From: CAYTBN01 sp964542165
GTDB lineage: Bacteria; Myxococcota_A; UBA796; UBA9615; CAYRNR01
NCBI GenBank assembly: GCA_964542165.1
Contig: CAZITQ010000002.1
Span: 62,001 to 126,000, forward strand
Length of the DNA: 64,000 nucleotides
Direction: 5' to 3'
Position 1 is the stretch's first letter, and each line of letters starts with the position of its first letter. Under the pieces are notes generated by a model that saw only the letters and a list, made by a program, of their open reading frames with translations, did not search any database and was not told the origin of the DNA. Positions 1 through 8,974 of this stretch are shown here, one piece after another. A program made the position numbers and the translations under genes.

Positions 1-900
1 GCGACCCGGGCCTTCCAGACCGCCCTGGCGGCTCACCCGGACTACCCGGACCTGCTGGTGGAGGCCGCCCGCCACTACGAGCGGCTGGAGCTCCACGGAG
101 AGGCCGCGGGGGCGTTCAGCCGCGCCACGGAGCTGGCCCCCGACCACGGGGATGCCTGGTTCGGCCTGGGACGGATCCTGCGCAAGGAGGAGCGCTTCGA
201 GGAGGCCGCCGCCGCCTTCGAGCGTTCGGTGGACTCCGATCCGGTCGATCCGGTGACCCACGCCAGCCTGGCGCTGTGCTACGAGGAGCTGGGACGGATC
301 GCCGACGCCCAGGCGTCCCTCGAACGCTCTCTGGCCCTCGATCCGGGGTCGCGGCGAACCGTGATCCGCGCCATCGACTTCTACGACGAGCACGACCTCC
401 ACGACGAGGCCATGGCGCTGTTCGGCCGCATCGAGCGCCAGCCGGAACCCGACCCCGTGATGCTCGGGCGCATCGCCCGCTACCACCAGGCCGGTGGAGA
501 CAGGCGCGGGGCGGACCGGGTGATGGAGCGGGCCGACCAGCAGCACCGCGCCACCTACTGTCCCATGACCCGCGACAACTACCGACGGCTCCACGCGACC
601 GTGCGGGAGCGCGACACCCTCCTGGCCGCGGTCCAGTATCCCACCCGCCCCGTCGAGCCCCTGGAGCGGCTGTTCGAGGGCACCGATGGGCTCGTGGTGA
701 TCGACAACGAGGCGAGCTTCGAGGAGGCCATCCGCGAGACCTCCTTCGGGACGATCTTCTCCGACGCGTGCTACGGCGACTTCGGCCACGCGACCCGGGC
801 GGGCAATCGAATGCTGGCCGTGAACGTGGCCCGGGCGCTCTCGTCGACCTGGCTCGACTTGCCGGGGGCTCCGGCTCAGCTCAAGGGTGCGTCCCGGTAG
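1..900 (+). CDS. TPR protein ending in the C-terminal half of an SGNH/GDSL hydrolase (5'-truncated)
   Basis: The reading frame is open from base 1, so the N-terminus lies outside the window. The visible part begins with about 150 residues of TPR-like helix pairs (repeats of the form A-x-x-x-x-G-R with aromatic spacing). It ends with a segment typical of SGNH/GDSL esterases: QYPTRP near residue 210 and, close to the end, GDFGHATRAGNR, whose Asp-x-x-His supplies the catalytic Asp and His of block V. In related deltaproteobacterial proteins the TPR block is inserted between the nucleophile-Ser half and this half of the hydrolase, so the missing N-terminus probably carries the GDS motif. The likely role is acyl-ester hydrolysis on a surface lipid or polysaccharide; the substrate is unknown. 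The 3' end overlaps the convergent ATPase gene by 25 bp. Confidence 0.75.
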   Translation, partial: ATRAFQTALAAHPDYPDLLVEAARHYERLELHGEAAGAFSRATELAPDHGDAWFGLGRILRKEERFEEAAAAFERSVDSDPVDPVTHASLALCYEELGRIADAQASLERSLALDPGSRRTVIRAIDFYDEHDLHDEAMALFGRIERQPEPDPVMLGRIARYHQAGGDRRGADRVMERADQQHRATYCPMTRDNYRRLHATVRERDTLLAAVQYPTRPVEPLERLFEGTDGLVVIDNEASFEEAIRETSFGTIFSDACYGDFGHATRAGNRMLAVNVARALSSTWLDLPGAPAQLKGASR

Positions 901-3212
901 GCCCGGCGGATCAGAGCCCGGATCCGAAGCTCCAGCTCCTCGGGGTCGAAGGGCTTGGGCAGGTAGTCGTCGGCGCCGGCGCGGAAGCCGCTCTTGATGT
1001 GGGCCTGGTCACCGCGGGCGCTGAGGATCAACACCGGGAGGAAGGCGGTGGCGATGTCCCCCTTGAGCGCCTCGCAGACCTCGAAGCCGCTCATGCCGGG
1101 CATCATCACGTCCAGGACCACCAGGTGCACGGGGTCGTTGACCCGGTGGCGCTCGATGGTGTCCAGGGCTTCCTGTCCGTCCAGCGCGGTCAACACCCTG
1201 AAGCCCACCCCCTCGAGGGTGTAGCGGACCAGGTCCAGGATCTCCTGGGAGTCGTCCACCACCAGGATCGTCTCCGGCTCGCCCGCCTTGTGGTCGGGGA
1301 CCTCGGCCCGGGCGGGCTCCTCTTCGAGTATCTGGGGGAACTCGCCCGAGAACAGCTCCATCGCCTCACCGGGGAGGACGTCGAGGGACTCGCCCTCGGG
1401 CGCCGCCCCACTGTCGGCGACGTCCTCGAGGGTGGTCTCTGCGTCCGGTCCCGTGGGCGGAGTGGGCGGAGGGGGTGCCACGGACGCCGCCCTGGAACGG
1501 GCAGGCGCCACGGCGGACCGCACGTGGCGGACCACCTCCTCCAGGGAGGTCAGCCCCTCCTCCACCTTCTCGAGGCCCGACTCCACCAGGATCTGCAGGC
1601 CACCCTGGACCGCCGCCCGCCGGATGGCGGACTCGTCGGCGCCCGCCAGGATCAGGTTGCGCAGCGACTCGTTGACCCGCAACAGCTCGTACACCCCCAC
1701 GCGACCGCGGTACCCGGTGTACAGACAGAACTTGCACCCCGTTCCGGGCCGGTAGGAGGCCCTCAGCGGAAGGGGTTCGATCTCCAGGGCCCGCCACTGG
1801 GACGGATCCGGCTCGCCCTCCACCCGGCAATGGGGGCACAGGCGGCGCACGAGCCGCTGGGCGACCACCCCCAGCAGGCTCGAGCCCGTCAGGTACTGGG
1901 GAAGGCCCAGGTCCCGCAGCCGGGTGATGGTCGAGACCGTGTCCACGGTGTGGAGCGTGGAGAACACCAGGTGGCCCGTGAGCGCAGCCTGGAAGGCGGT
2001 CGACGCGGTTTCCTCGTCCCGGATCTCACCGATCACCAGCACGTTGGGGTCCTGGCGCAGCAGCGAACGGATGGAGTTGGCGAAGGTCATGCCCCGCCGG
2101 TCGTCCACCTGGACCTGGGTGATGCCGCCGAGGGTGTACTCCACCGGATCCTCGACGGACACGATCTTGGTCTGCTCGCTCTGCAGGCGCCGGATGGTGG
2201 CGTACAGGGAGGTGCTCTTCCCGCTGCCCGTGGGGCCGGTGATCAGGATCATGCCCTGGGGCTGGGAGATGAGCTGGTAGTAGGTCTCGAGCTGTGCCGT
2301 GGCGAGCCCCAGGTCGCCCAGGTCCAGCTTGAGGATGTCCGGGTCGAGGATCCGCAGCACGCAGGTCTCGCCGAACTGGCTGGGGATGGTCGAGATCCGC
2401 AGGTCCTGATCCCGTCCGCCGATGTGCGCCCGCACCTTGCCGTCCTGGGGCAGGTGGTGGATCGAGAGGTCCATCTTGCCCACGACCTTGATCCGGGACA
2501 CCAGCCCGGACTCCACCCACTTGGGCAGCTTCATCGCCGACCGGAGCACACCGTCGATGCGGTAGCGGACCTGGACCCCGGCCTGCATCGGCTCCACGTG
2601 AATGTCCGACGCCCGGGATGCGTGGGCGTTGCCCAGCAGGAAGTTGAGCAGGTCGATGTACGGTCGCGCGCCGCCGACGCGCAGCCGCTTCTCGATCTCC
2701 TCCATGTCGATGTCGAGGATGTGGGACGCCGCGATCTCCGCATCGGGTTTGACCGACGAGAGGATCGCAGCCAGCTCCTTCTCCAGCCCGTAGTGCTTGC
2801 CGATGGCGTCGCGGAGCGCGCTCGCCCGACAGACCACCGGCTGGACCCCCTTGGTGAGCACGAACTCCAGCTCGCGCCGCGCGTCCAGGTCCAGGGGGTT
2901 GGCCATGGCCACGGTGACGGTCTTGGCGTTCTCGTAGACCAGGGGCAGGGCCTGCAGCCGGATCGCCATGTCCCTCGAGAAGCTCGACAGCAGATCGGGA
3001 TCCACGGCGGTGTTCACCGGGTCCACCTGCTCGTAGCCCACCTGCTTGGCCAGCCCCAGCGCCAGGCTCTCCTCGTCGATGGCGCCGGTGGACAGCAGAA
3101 CCTGCCCAAGCCGCTCCCCGCTCTCCACCTGGGCCTTGAGTGCGGCGTCCAGATCACCCTGGGTGATGTACCCGTTGTCCAGGAGCACCTTGCCGAGCAG
3201 TGCCTTGGCCAT
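876..3212 (-). CDS. GspE/PilB-type secretion ATPase fused to a response-regulator receiver domain
   Basis: This 778-residue protein has three parts. Residues 1-60 hold two tandem MshEN-type motifs (LLGKVLLDNGYI and RLGQVLLSTGAI, each followed by L-x-x-AL/GL), the family's c-di-GMP-binding element. Residues about 150-580 are a type II/IV secretion ATPase with Walker A GPTGSGKST (about 324-332), the Walker B/Asp-box region VIGEIRDEETA, and a zinc tetracysteine (CPHC near 458, CKFC near 492). Residues about 648-770 are a CheY-like receiver with VVDDSQE and phospho-acceptor Asp near 700 (LDVMMPG). An Ala/Pro-rich linker separates ATPase and receiver. It starts 23 bp after the histidine kinase stop, so the two are probably co-transcribed and the kinase is the likely phosphodonor. 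The protein would power a type IV pilus or type II secretion machine; no pilin or platform genes are nearby. The fusion makes a directly phosphorylatable motor likely, but this is inferred. Confidence 0.9.
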   Translation of the reverse strand: MAKALLGKVLLDNGYITQGDLDAALKAQVESGERLGQVLLSTGAIDEESLALGLAKQVGYEQVDPVNTAVDPDLLSSFSRDMAIRLQALPLVYENAKTVTVAMANPLDLDARRELEFVLTKGVQPVVCRASALRDAIGKHYGLEKELAAILSSVKPDAEIAASHILDIDMEEIEKRLRVGGARPYIDLLNFLLGNAHASRASDIHVEPMQAGVQVRYRIDGVLRSAMKLPKWVESGLVSRIKVVGKMDLSIHHLPQDGKVRAHIGGRDQDLRISTIPSQFGETCVLRILDPDILKLDLGDLGLATAQLETYYQLISQPQGMILITGPTGSGKSTSLYATIRRLQSEQTKIVSVEDPVEYTLGGITQVQVDDRRGMTFANSIRSLLRQDPNVLVIGEIRDEETASTAFQAALTGHLVFSTLHTVDTVSTITRLRDLGLPQYLTGSSLLGVVAQRLVRRLCPHCRVEGEPDPSQWRALEIEPLPLRASYRPGTGCKFCLYTGYRGRVGVYELLRVNESLRNLILAGADESAIRRAAVQGGLQILVESGLEKVEEGLTSLEEVVRHVRSAVAPARSRAASVAPPPPTPPTGPDAETTLEDVADSGAAPEGESLDVLPGEAMELFSGEFPQILEEEPARAEVPDHKAGEPETILVVDDSQEILDLVRYTLEGVGFRVLTALDGQEALDTIERHRVNDPVHLVVLDVMMPGMSGFEVCEALKGDIATAFLPVLILSARGDQAHIKSGFRAGADDYLPKPFDPEELELRIRALIRRAYRDAPLS

Positions 3213-3235
3213 CCCAGTCCTCCCTCACCGTCGAT

Positions 3236-5413
3236 TCACAGAGTGTCCGCCACGTCGGGTGGCCCGTCCAGCGGAATCCGGACCGTGAACTCCGTCCCCC
3301 CGCCCAGCTCGGACTCCACCGTGATCTTCCCGTTGTGCATGCCCACGATCTCGCGGCAGATGAACAGCCCGAGACCGGCGCCGCCGGTGCTCCGCGTGTC
3401 GCCCTTCTCCACCTGGAAGAACTTGTCGAAGATCCGGGACAGCGCGGCCTTGGGGATCCCCGATCCGGTGTCGGCGACCTGGACCGTCCAGACCCCGTCC
3501 CTCACACCGGAGCGGACCGTGATCGTACCCTCGACCGGCGTGAACTTCATCGCGTTGCCGATCAGGTTGCCCAGCACCTGCTCCAGCCGCCCCGCGTCGC
3601 CCCGCGCCAGCTGGCTTTCGTGCTCCTCGGGGTGGAAGACCAGCTCGAGCCCCTGCTGGTGGGCCTGGGGCGCGAACTGCTCGACCATCCGCTCGGCCAG
3701 CGCCTCGGTCTCGACGCTTCCCACGTTCAGGCTGAGTCGACCGGCGGCGATGCGGCTCATGTCCAGCAGGTCCTGGATCATGCCCTTGAGGAGGGTGGTC
3801 TGCGACGCGATGATCCCCAGGAATCGCTTCTGCTGCTCGGTCACCGGCCCCGCCCGCTCCCGCGCCAGCAACTTCACGTAGCCCTCGATGGGTGTCAGCG
3901 GCGTCTTGAGCTCGTGGGTCACCATGGAGAAGAAGTCGTTCTTCATCTGGTCCATCTCCTTCTCCTGGGTGATGTCCCGGATGACTGCGACGAATCCCTG
4001 GTAGGCCTCGGCGGCGTCGGTGAGCGGGTAGCGGGTGATCCGGGTGTGGCGGGCGTCTCCGATCTCCTCGTCGTCGAGCATCGCCAGCAGCTCGGTCGAT
4101 CCCTCGTGCTGGATCCCCTCCGTGGGGCGTGACAGGGCCTCGATCCCCAGCGAGCGTACATCCATCCCGACCTTGAACGCCGGGTTGGTCATCATCCCGA
4201 GCAACTCCTCGGCGGTCGGGTTGAACAGCAGCAGCGACCAGTCCCGGTCCACCAGCAGGACCCCCTCGCGCATGCCCGCGAGGATGGTGCTCATGCGGCG
4301 GAACTCCTTCTCCCGCTCCGCGATCTGGTGCCGGAGATTGGCCCGCATGGTGTCCAGGACCACCGCCAGGGTCTCGAGCTCCGAACGATGCTTGGGGACC
4401 TCCACGGGGGTGTCCAGGTTGCCCTGACCGATGGCGACCGCGGCCCGCATCACCTCGCCCAGCGGGAGGCTGAACACGGTGCGGAGGCGGAACGAGAAGT
4501 AGATGAAGAACGCCGCCATCACGCTGATCCAGGCGATGGCGTAGCCCAGCAGGGGCCGGAGCAGCTCGGCGTTGGCGACCAGGCGGGAGGAGACCCCCTC
4601 CTTCAGATCCTGCTGGAGTCCGAAGTACGAGAGCTGGACCTCACGGAAGTCGGCCTCCAGCAGCGCCGGATCCAGGACGTCGGCCCCGCCCTCGATGTCC
4701 CCGGTCCCGTTCCCGGAGGGCCGTCCCTCGGTTCCCGTCTCGGACTCGGACTCCGACTCGGACTCGGACTCCGACTCGATCTCGGACTCGGACTCGGACT
4801 CGGCCTCGGCCTCGAATTCCGTCCCGCCCCCCGCCGGCGGAACCGCCCCGTCGTCCAGCTCTCCCTCTTCGGCAGGGGGCTCCTCGCCATCGGCCTCGAT
4901 GGCTTGCTCCGTCCCGCCGAACTCGTCCCAGCCTCCCTCCCCCGGCTCCCCTTCCCCCTCGGTCTCCTCCTCGACGGCCGGCAGCTCGATGACGTAGCCC
5001 TCGGGGATGGGCTGGCCGTCCTCGTACCAGCGCCTGGCCACCTGGTGGAAGTACTCCAGCTGGGGCTCCACGGCGGTGAAATCCTCCCCCAGGTTGGTGC
5101 GGAGGGAGTCGCTGAGCAGGACGAAGTCCTCGTCCGGGAAGACGTTGGCCGTGGCCGACTCCCGGGCGGCGATGGCGTCGACCATCATCTGCAGGTGGAA
5201 GGCCTCCACCCGTCGGCTGGCCTCCCAGGCCGCACTGTGCACCGGGCGGAGGTCGTTGAGCGCCACGGGGGCACTCCAGACCAGCAACGTGACCATCGCC
5301 ACCAGATTCAGCGCCCCGAGCAGCAGGACGACGCTGAGCCGGAACCGGATCCCGAAGGGGTACTCGGTGCGTAGCCCTTCGGCGGTCTTGTCGAGGGTCG
5401 TGGGAGGGTGCAT
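3236..5413 (-). CDS. Membrane sensor histidine kinase (TM - acidic extracytoplasmic domain - TM - HAMP - PAS - HisKA - HATPase)
   Basis: This 725-residue kinase has a first membrane segment at about residues 26-50 and a second at about 284-304, enclosing an extracytoplasmic domain of roughly 230 residues. A HAMP linker (about 305-360), a PAS domain (LVDRDWSLLLFNPTAEEL) and HisKA follow, with the phospho-accepting His near residue 500 in VTHELKTPL. The HATPase domain shows N box LIGNAMKF, G1 DTGSGIP and G2 GGAGLGLF. All catalytic boxes are intact. The extracytoplasmic domain contains a Glu-rich stretch and an alternating Glu-Ser tract (about residues 201-224) coded by a hexanucleotide repeat. 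It is transcribed ahead of the ATPase-receiver fusion with a 23-bp gap, which suggests that protein is its output. The ligand is unknown; the acidic region could bind cations or act as a spacer. Confidence 0.92.
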   Translation of the reverse strand: MHPPTTLDKTAEGLRTEYPFGIRFRLSVVLLLGALNLVAMVTLLVWSAPVALNDLRPVHSAAWEASRRVEAFHLQMMVDAIAARESATANVFPDEDFVLLSDSLRTNLGEDFTAVEPQLEYFHQVARRWYEDGQPIPEGYVIELPAVEEETEGEGEPGEGGWDEFGGTEQAIEADGEEPPAEEGELDDGAVPPAGGGTEFEAEAESESESEIESESESESESESETGTEGRPSGNGTGDIEGGADVLDPALLEADFREVQLSYFGLQQDLKEGVSSRLVANAELLRPLLGYAIAWISVMAAFFIYFSFRLRTVFSLPLGEVMRAAVAIGQGNLDTPVEVPKHRSELETLAVVLDTMRANLRHQIAEREKEFRRMSTILAGMREGVLLVDRDWSLLLFNPTAEELLGMMTNPAFKVGMDVRSLGIEALSRPTEGIQHEGSTELLAMLDDEEIGDARHTRITRYPLTDAAEAYQGFVAVIRDITQEKEMDQMKNDFFSMVTHELKTPLTPIEGYVKLLARERAGPVTEQQKRFLGIIASQTTLLKGMIQDLLDMSRIAAGRLSLNVGSVETEALAERMVEQFAPQAHQQGLELVFHPEEHESQLARGDAGRLEQVLGNLIGNAMKFTPVEGTITVRSGVRDGVWTVQVADTGSGIPKAALSRIFDKFFQVEKGDTRSTGGAGLGLFICREIVGMHNGKITVESELGGGTEFTVRIPLDGPPDVADTL
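4741..4812 (-). repeat. Twelve-unit hexanucleotide repeat coding a Glu-Ser tract
   Basis: Twelve hexamers of the form cggact (plus strand), with scattered ccgact, cgatct and cggcct variants, code alternating Glu-Ser in the extracytoplasmic domain of the histidine kinase. The array keeps frame, and slippage by whole units would only change tract length. Confidence 0.9.
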
Positions 5414-5433
5414 CTTGCCAGCCTAGCAGGAAA

Positions 5434-8325
5434 TCAGTCCCCCGTTCCCAGCTCGATCCTCCGCCACCTCTCCGGCGCCGTCCGTGGGTACACCTGGCGG
5501 ACACCATCCGAGCTGATCGCCTCGATCCAGAGCTCCAGCCGGGTCGCGTCGGCCGGGACCTCCGAGAGGGTGGCCCCGTACAGGCCATCCCCCGCGTCGC
5601 CGTCCCCGTGAAGCCCATCGTCGGCCAGGTCGACGGTGCCCGCACCGGCGGCGGCGCGCCAGTGGCAGCGGGCCTCGGCCACCCCCGCGGGATGCGCGAT
5701 GGAGATCACCAGCGGCAGGGCCTCGCCGGGTTGCGGGGAGTCGACGGCTGGCACCGGTGTACCGAGGCGCGGTGAGGTCGTCGCCGGGCCGCCGTTGGGC
5801 CCACCTTCGCTGGGCTGGAGCAAGAAGGCGAACTCGTCTGCCCCGTCCGTGGTCCGGCCATAGGACAGCCCCCCCGTCAGCCGGCCGTACCACCACAGAT
5901 CGAGGACTTCGAAGACCTCTCCTTCGTCCTCCTCCTCGCCGATCTGGAACAGGCCCAGCTCACCACCGGCGACGTCCAACGGGTAGGCATCCCCCCCGGG
6001 GCCGGCCTCCAGGACCCAGAATTCTCCGGGCGCCAGCTCCCCCACCGGCAGCTCCAGGGCCAGGGCATCGCGCAGATCGCCGGTCAGGTGGATCCCTGCG
6101 AATTCCACGGCCTCTTGCCCCCGGTTGTACAGCTCGACGAACCCGTAGGGGGAGCAGGGCTCCTCCCCATCGGCGCAGGGGTAGACGCCGAACTCGTTGA
6201 TCACCAGCGCCGCCTCCCCGATCAGCGGCAACTCGACCAGGGCGTCGTTCAAGAAATCCGCCCGCAGGTCCACCGCCTCCTCCAGGGTGTCCTCCGCGCC
6301 CTCGAACAGCGCGGGTTCGGCCCAGGGGTACTTCCGGGGATCACCGCGAACCTCGTCCTTCAGCTCGTCGAAACGCGCGTGGATCTGCTGTTTGAAGGTC
6401 TGTGTCCGGAACTGAGCCCCCAGCAGGTCTTCGATCCGAGCGGCGAGATCCGCCCGCAGACCGGCGTGGTTCAGCACCCGCGACCGCAGGAGGTGCCACC
6501 AGGTCATCTCCGGGGACTCCGCGTACTGCAAGCTCATGTGTACCGGGGCGGCCCAGGGTTCGCAGCTGGGCCAGAACAACCCCAGGCCGAAGTTCCCGTT
6601 GTTGTTGTCCCAGGTCAGCAGCTCCCAGACACCGGTCTGCGAATCCCGGTAGTAGAAGAAGTCGTTGGCCTCGGTCTCCGGGCGTCCGAGCAGGGCGTCC
6701 ACCGTCATCAGGTCCACCAGGGCGTCGCGGTCCATCTCGGTGTCCAGCTCCGCCGCGAACTCGTCCCGGTGTGCCCGGGCGTGGAATTCGAGCAGCGCGA
6801 CCAGGTGCTCCACGTCCCCGTCCCCCGCCCGCCGACGGTAGGCCTCCTCGTACGCGTCGACGCCGTCGAGCAGCTCTCCGAATCCGCCTCCGCGATAGAG
6901 ATCTCCGGCCGGGTCGCGCCCGCTGTTCGCCAGGAAGTCGGCATCGATCCGCTCCACGTCCAGCCGCAGGCCGTCGTACTCGCCGTTGATCACCAGCTGG
7001 ATCGGACTGGCCTTGCTGCCGTGCACCTCCCGGGCCTCCCCGCCCCCCTCGGCCCAGAACAGGTCGTAGCTCAGCAGCTCCTGGACCTGGCTCCAGTCGC
7101 CCCACTCCGCCTTGAGGTCCAGCTTGTGGCGTCCATCGGGCAGGGGATCGTCCAGCTCGACGCGCCAGGACTTCTTGGCCAGTCCCCGGGTGCTGGCGCC
7201 CCGGAAGCGGCCGTCACCCGCGTACTCCACGCCGTCCAGCCACAACGACAGGTCCACCTCCTCCTCCCCCCAGGGGTCGGCCTGCAGCGTCCGGAGCTCC
7301 TCCTCCCCGATCACGATCTCGTAGACCGGAAGCGGGCTGTCCTCGATCCACCGGGCCTCCCCGGTGGCCACGCTCGAGGCGTCGGAGAGGTTGCCCCACA
7401 CATCCACCGCCCGCACGCGGTACTCGTAGCGCTGGCCGATCTCCGCGCTCCGGTCGACGTGGAAGGGAACCGGCACCGTACCCCCGAAGAGGGTCGTGAA
7501 CTCCCCCGCGCCCACGGGTTTGCGTTCGAGCTGGTAGCCGATCACGTCACCGAAGGGCGAGACGTCCTCGTCCTCGGGCGGTTCGGGCGTCGACGGGTCC
7601 CAACCGTACCCGGTACCCCCCGGCACCGGCGTCCAGCGGAGTACCACCGCGTGGTAGCTGTCCTCCGCGCGGATCTCCGCCGGTGGAGGGGGGGCTTCGT
7701 CGTCTGGATTGGCGCGCTCCACCGCCAGGGTGGCCAGGGAGGTGGGGTGTCCGCCTTCGGCGTCGAACGTCAGATCGAGGACACCGTCGGTGACCACCAC
7801 CTCGCGCCGCACGGTCCACGCCAGGTCCTGGCCGGCCAGCGCGAACACGTCCAGGTCGCCCACGATCAGACTCCCCTCGGCCATCACGTCCTGGACCCGG
7901 AAGTCCGGGCCGTGGGCCTCCCGCTCGCAGAATCCCAGGGTGACGACGTAGGGCCCCTCCTGGGGCACGTCCACCCGGTAGGCGGTGTGGCCGTCGCGGC
8001 GGGTGAGGAAGGCGGAGGTGTACGGGGTGGCCCCCACGACCCACGGGAACCACGCCGAGGCAGGCTCCCCGTCCTCGTACCCGTAGCCCTCCCCGTCCGC
8101 ATAGGGCAGGTCGGCGACGAAGGGGGAGTGTCCGTCCTCGGCGCCTTCGTCGTCCCCTTCGTCGGCCCCGTCGCCCCCCTCGCCCTCTCCCCCGCCGCCA
8201 CAGTCGACCGCCAGACGGAATGCCACGGGCTCGGGCCACGCCTCCTCCTCGGGTCGCTCCTTGCAACCGATACCCCCGACCAGGACCGCTGATGCCACGC
8301 CCAGGGCCGCCCATCTCGACGACAT
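5434..8325 (-). CDS. CotH-kinase family lipoprotein with FnIII and lamin-tail domains
   Basis: The 963-residue protein starts at ATG 8325, preceded by AGGAGG six bases upstream; the open frame continues further 5' but without such a signal. The N-terminus has a lipoprotein-like signal with Cys near position 21 (VLVGGIGC) and then a Gly/Glu/Asp-rich low-complexity stretch. A fibronectin type III-like domain lies at about 212-315 and a CotH kinase-like domain at about 335-700 (FRGASTRG, KSWRVEL, GDLYRGGG). A lamin-tail domain starts near 703 (INEFGVYP...GFVELYN). The C-terminal Ig-like segment carries DDGLHGDGDAGDGLYG, a motif common in secreted proteins of this type. CotH kinases phosphorylate surface proteins in Bacillus spores, but in Gram-negative environmental bacteria their role is unknown. 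It is probably an exported, lipid-anchored surface protein. Confidence 0.85.
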   Translation of the reverse strand: MSSRWAALGVASAVLVGGIGCKERPEEEAWPEPVAFRLAVDCGGGGEGEGGDGADEGDDEGAEDGHSPFVADLPYADGEGYGYEDGEPASAWFPWVVGATPYTSAFLTRRDGHTAYRVDVPQEGPYVVTLGFCEREAHGPDFRVQDVMAEGSLIVGDLDVFALAGQDLAWTVRREVVVTDGVLDLTFDAEGGHPTSLATLAVERANPDDEAPPPPAEIRAEDSYHAVVLRWTPVPGGTGYGWDPSTPEPPEDEDVSPFGDVIGYQLERKPVGAGEFTTLFGGTVPVPFHVDRSAEIGQRYEYRVRAVDVWGNLSDASSVATGEARWIEDSPLPVYEIVIGEEELRTLQADPWGEEEVDLSLWLDGVEYAGDGRFRGASTRGLAKKSWRVELDDPLPDGRHKLDLKAEWGDWSQVQELLSYDLFWAEGGGEAREVHGSKASPIQLVINGEYDGLRLDVERIDADFLANSGRDPAGDLYRGGGFGELLDGVDAYEEAYRRRAGDGDVEHLVALLEFHARAHRDEFAAELDTEMDRDALVDLMTVDALLGRPETEANDFFYYRDSQTGVWELLTWDNNNGNFGLGLFWPSCEPWAAPVHMSLQYAESPEMTWWHLLRSRVLNHAGLRADLAARIEDLLGAQFRTQTFKQQIHARFDELKDEVRGDPRKYPWAEPALFEGAEDTLEEAVDLRADFLNDALVELPLIGEAALVINEFGVYPCADGEEPCSPYGFVELYNRGQEAVEFAGIHLTGDLRDALALELPVGELAPGEFWVLEAGPGGDAYPLDVAGGELGLFQIGEEEDEGEVFEVLDLWWYGRLTGGLSYGRTTDGADEFAFLLQPSEGGPNGGPATTSPRLGTPVPAVDSPQPGEALPLVISIAHPAGVAEARCHWRAAAGAGTVDLADDGLHGDGDAGDGLYGATLSEVPADATRLELWIEAISSDGVRQVYPRTAPERWRRIELGTGD

Positions 8326-8463
8326 CTCACGCCTCCTCCGCGGAGCACCGGGGCCCCGCCGACCGTTCCAGCATAGACCGGGTCCGGAGGGGGAAGAAAC
8401 CGCCCTCGACGCTGGCCCCTTGTGGCACCCGCGAGCCCTGTGCGATGGTGTCTGGCGGAGGTG

Positions 8464-8916
8464 ATGGTGGTGAGAAAGGAAACCGTGCTGGGGATCCTCG
8501 TGCTGACCGTGGGACTGGGCGCGCTGTGTTCGTGTGCCTCGCCCGTGGAGGGTGCGTGGGAGGGACGCTGGGAGCTCGCCCAGGGGGCCGATCCTGCCGG
8601 CTACGAGGTCCACCTGACCCTGAGCAAATTCATGGTCGACGAGCCCGGCGGCGCCATCGAGTACACCATCTTCCATCCGGATGGCCGCCTGGATCTGTGC
8701 TCCTCCACCCTCAAGGGCGTGTCCAAGGAGGGCACCCTGTTCGAGTACTCGGAGCAGATCACCAAGGGCAAGTGCGCCGATGGCCTCACCGTGCGGGTCA
8801 ACTCCCTGGGCGAGGACGCCCTGGAGTTCCAGCGGCTCGGCGCCGACGGTAGCCCGGAGATCGAGGGCAAGCTCTCGGTCCAGACCGGCATCGCGACGGC
8901 CAAGGGGCGGCTGTAG
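8464..8916 (+). CDS. Small putative lipoprotein
   Basis: This is a protein of about 150 residues with a short basic N-terminus (VVRKE), a hydrophobic core (VLGILVLTVGLGAL) and cysteines in CSCASP that fit a lipobox. The mature part is Trp-rich at first (GAWEGRWEL), as in many small beta-sandwich lipoproteins, then mixed strand-like sequence with two further Cys. I do not recognise a family. A GGAGG at 8457-8461 favours one of the clustered starts ATG 8464, GTG 8467 or GTG 8470; which is used is uncertain. It is divergent from the CotH-kinase gene. Confidence 0.7.
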   Translation: MVVRKETVLGILVLTVGLGALCSCASPVEGAWEGRWELAQGADPAGYEVHLTLSKFMVDEPGGAIEYTIFHPDGRLDLCSSTLKGVSKEGTLFEYSEQITKGKCADGLTVRVNSLGEDALEFQRLGADGSPEIEGKLSVQTGIATAKGRL

Positions 8917-8974
8917 GGGGGGATCACCCCGCGGCGCGGGCGCCGCGGCGCCCCGGGGGGGGGGAGGCTCGACC

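Noticed and set aside
276..3881. A 1201-codon open frame on the plus strand
   Set aside because: It is antisense to the ATPase-receiver gene and kinase, is Arg/Gly/Pro-rich without domains, and is typical of shadow frames in very GC-rich DNA. The same holds for the long plus-strand frames at 25207-27582, 33575-36475, 38377-40377 and 60682-62733.
8681..8974. N-terminal extension of the cyclic nucleotide-binding protein
   Set aside because: The frame is open back to 8681 but overlaps the upstream lipoprotein gene and reads as Arg/Ser/Pro-rich sequence; GTG 8975 with GGAGG is better.
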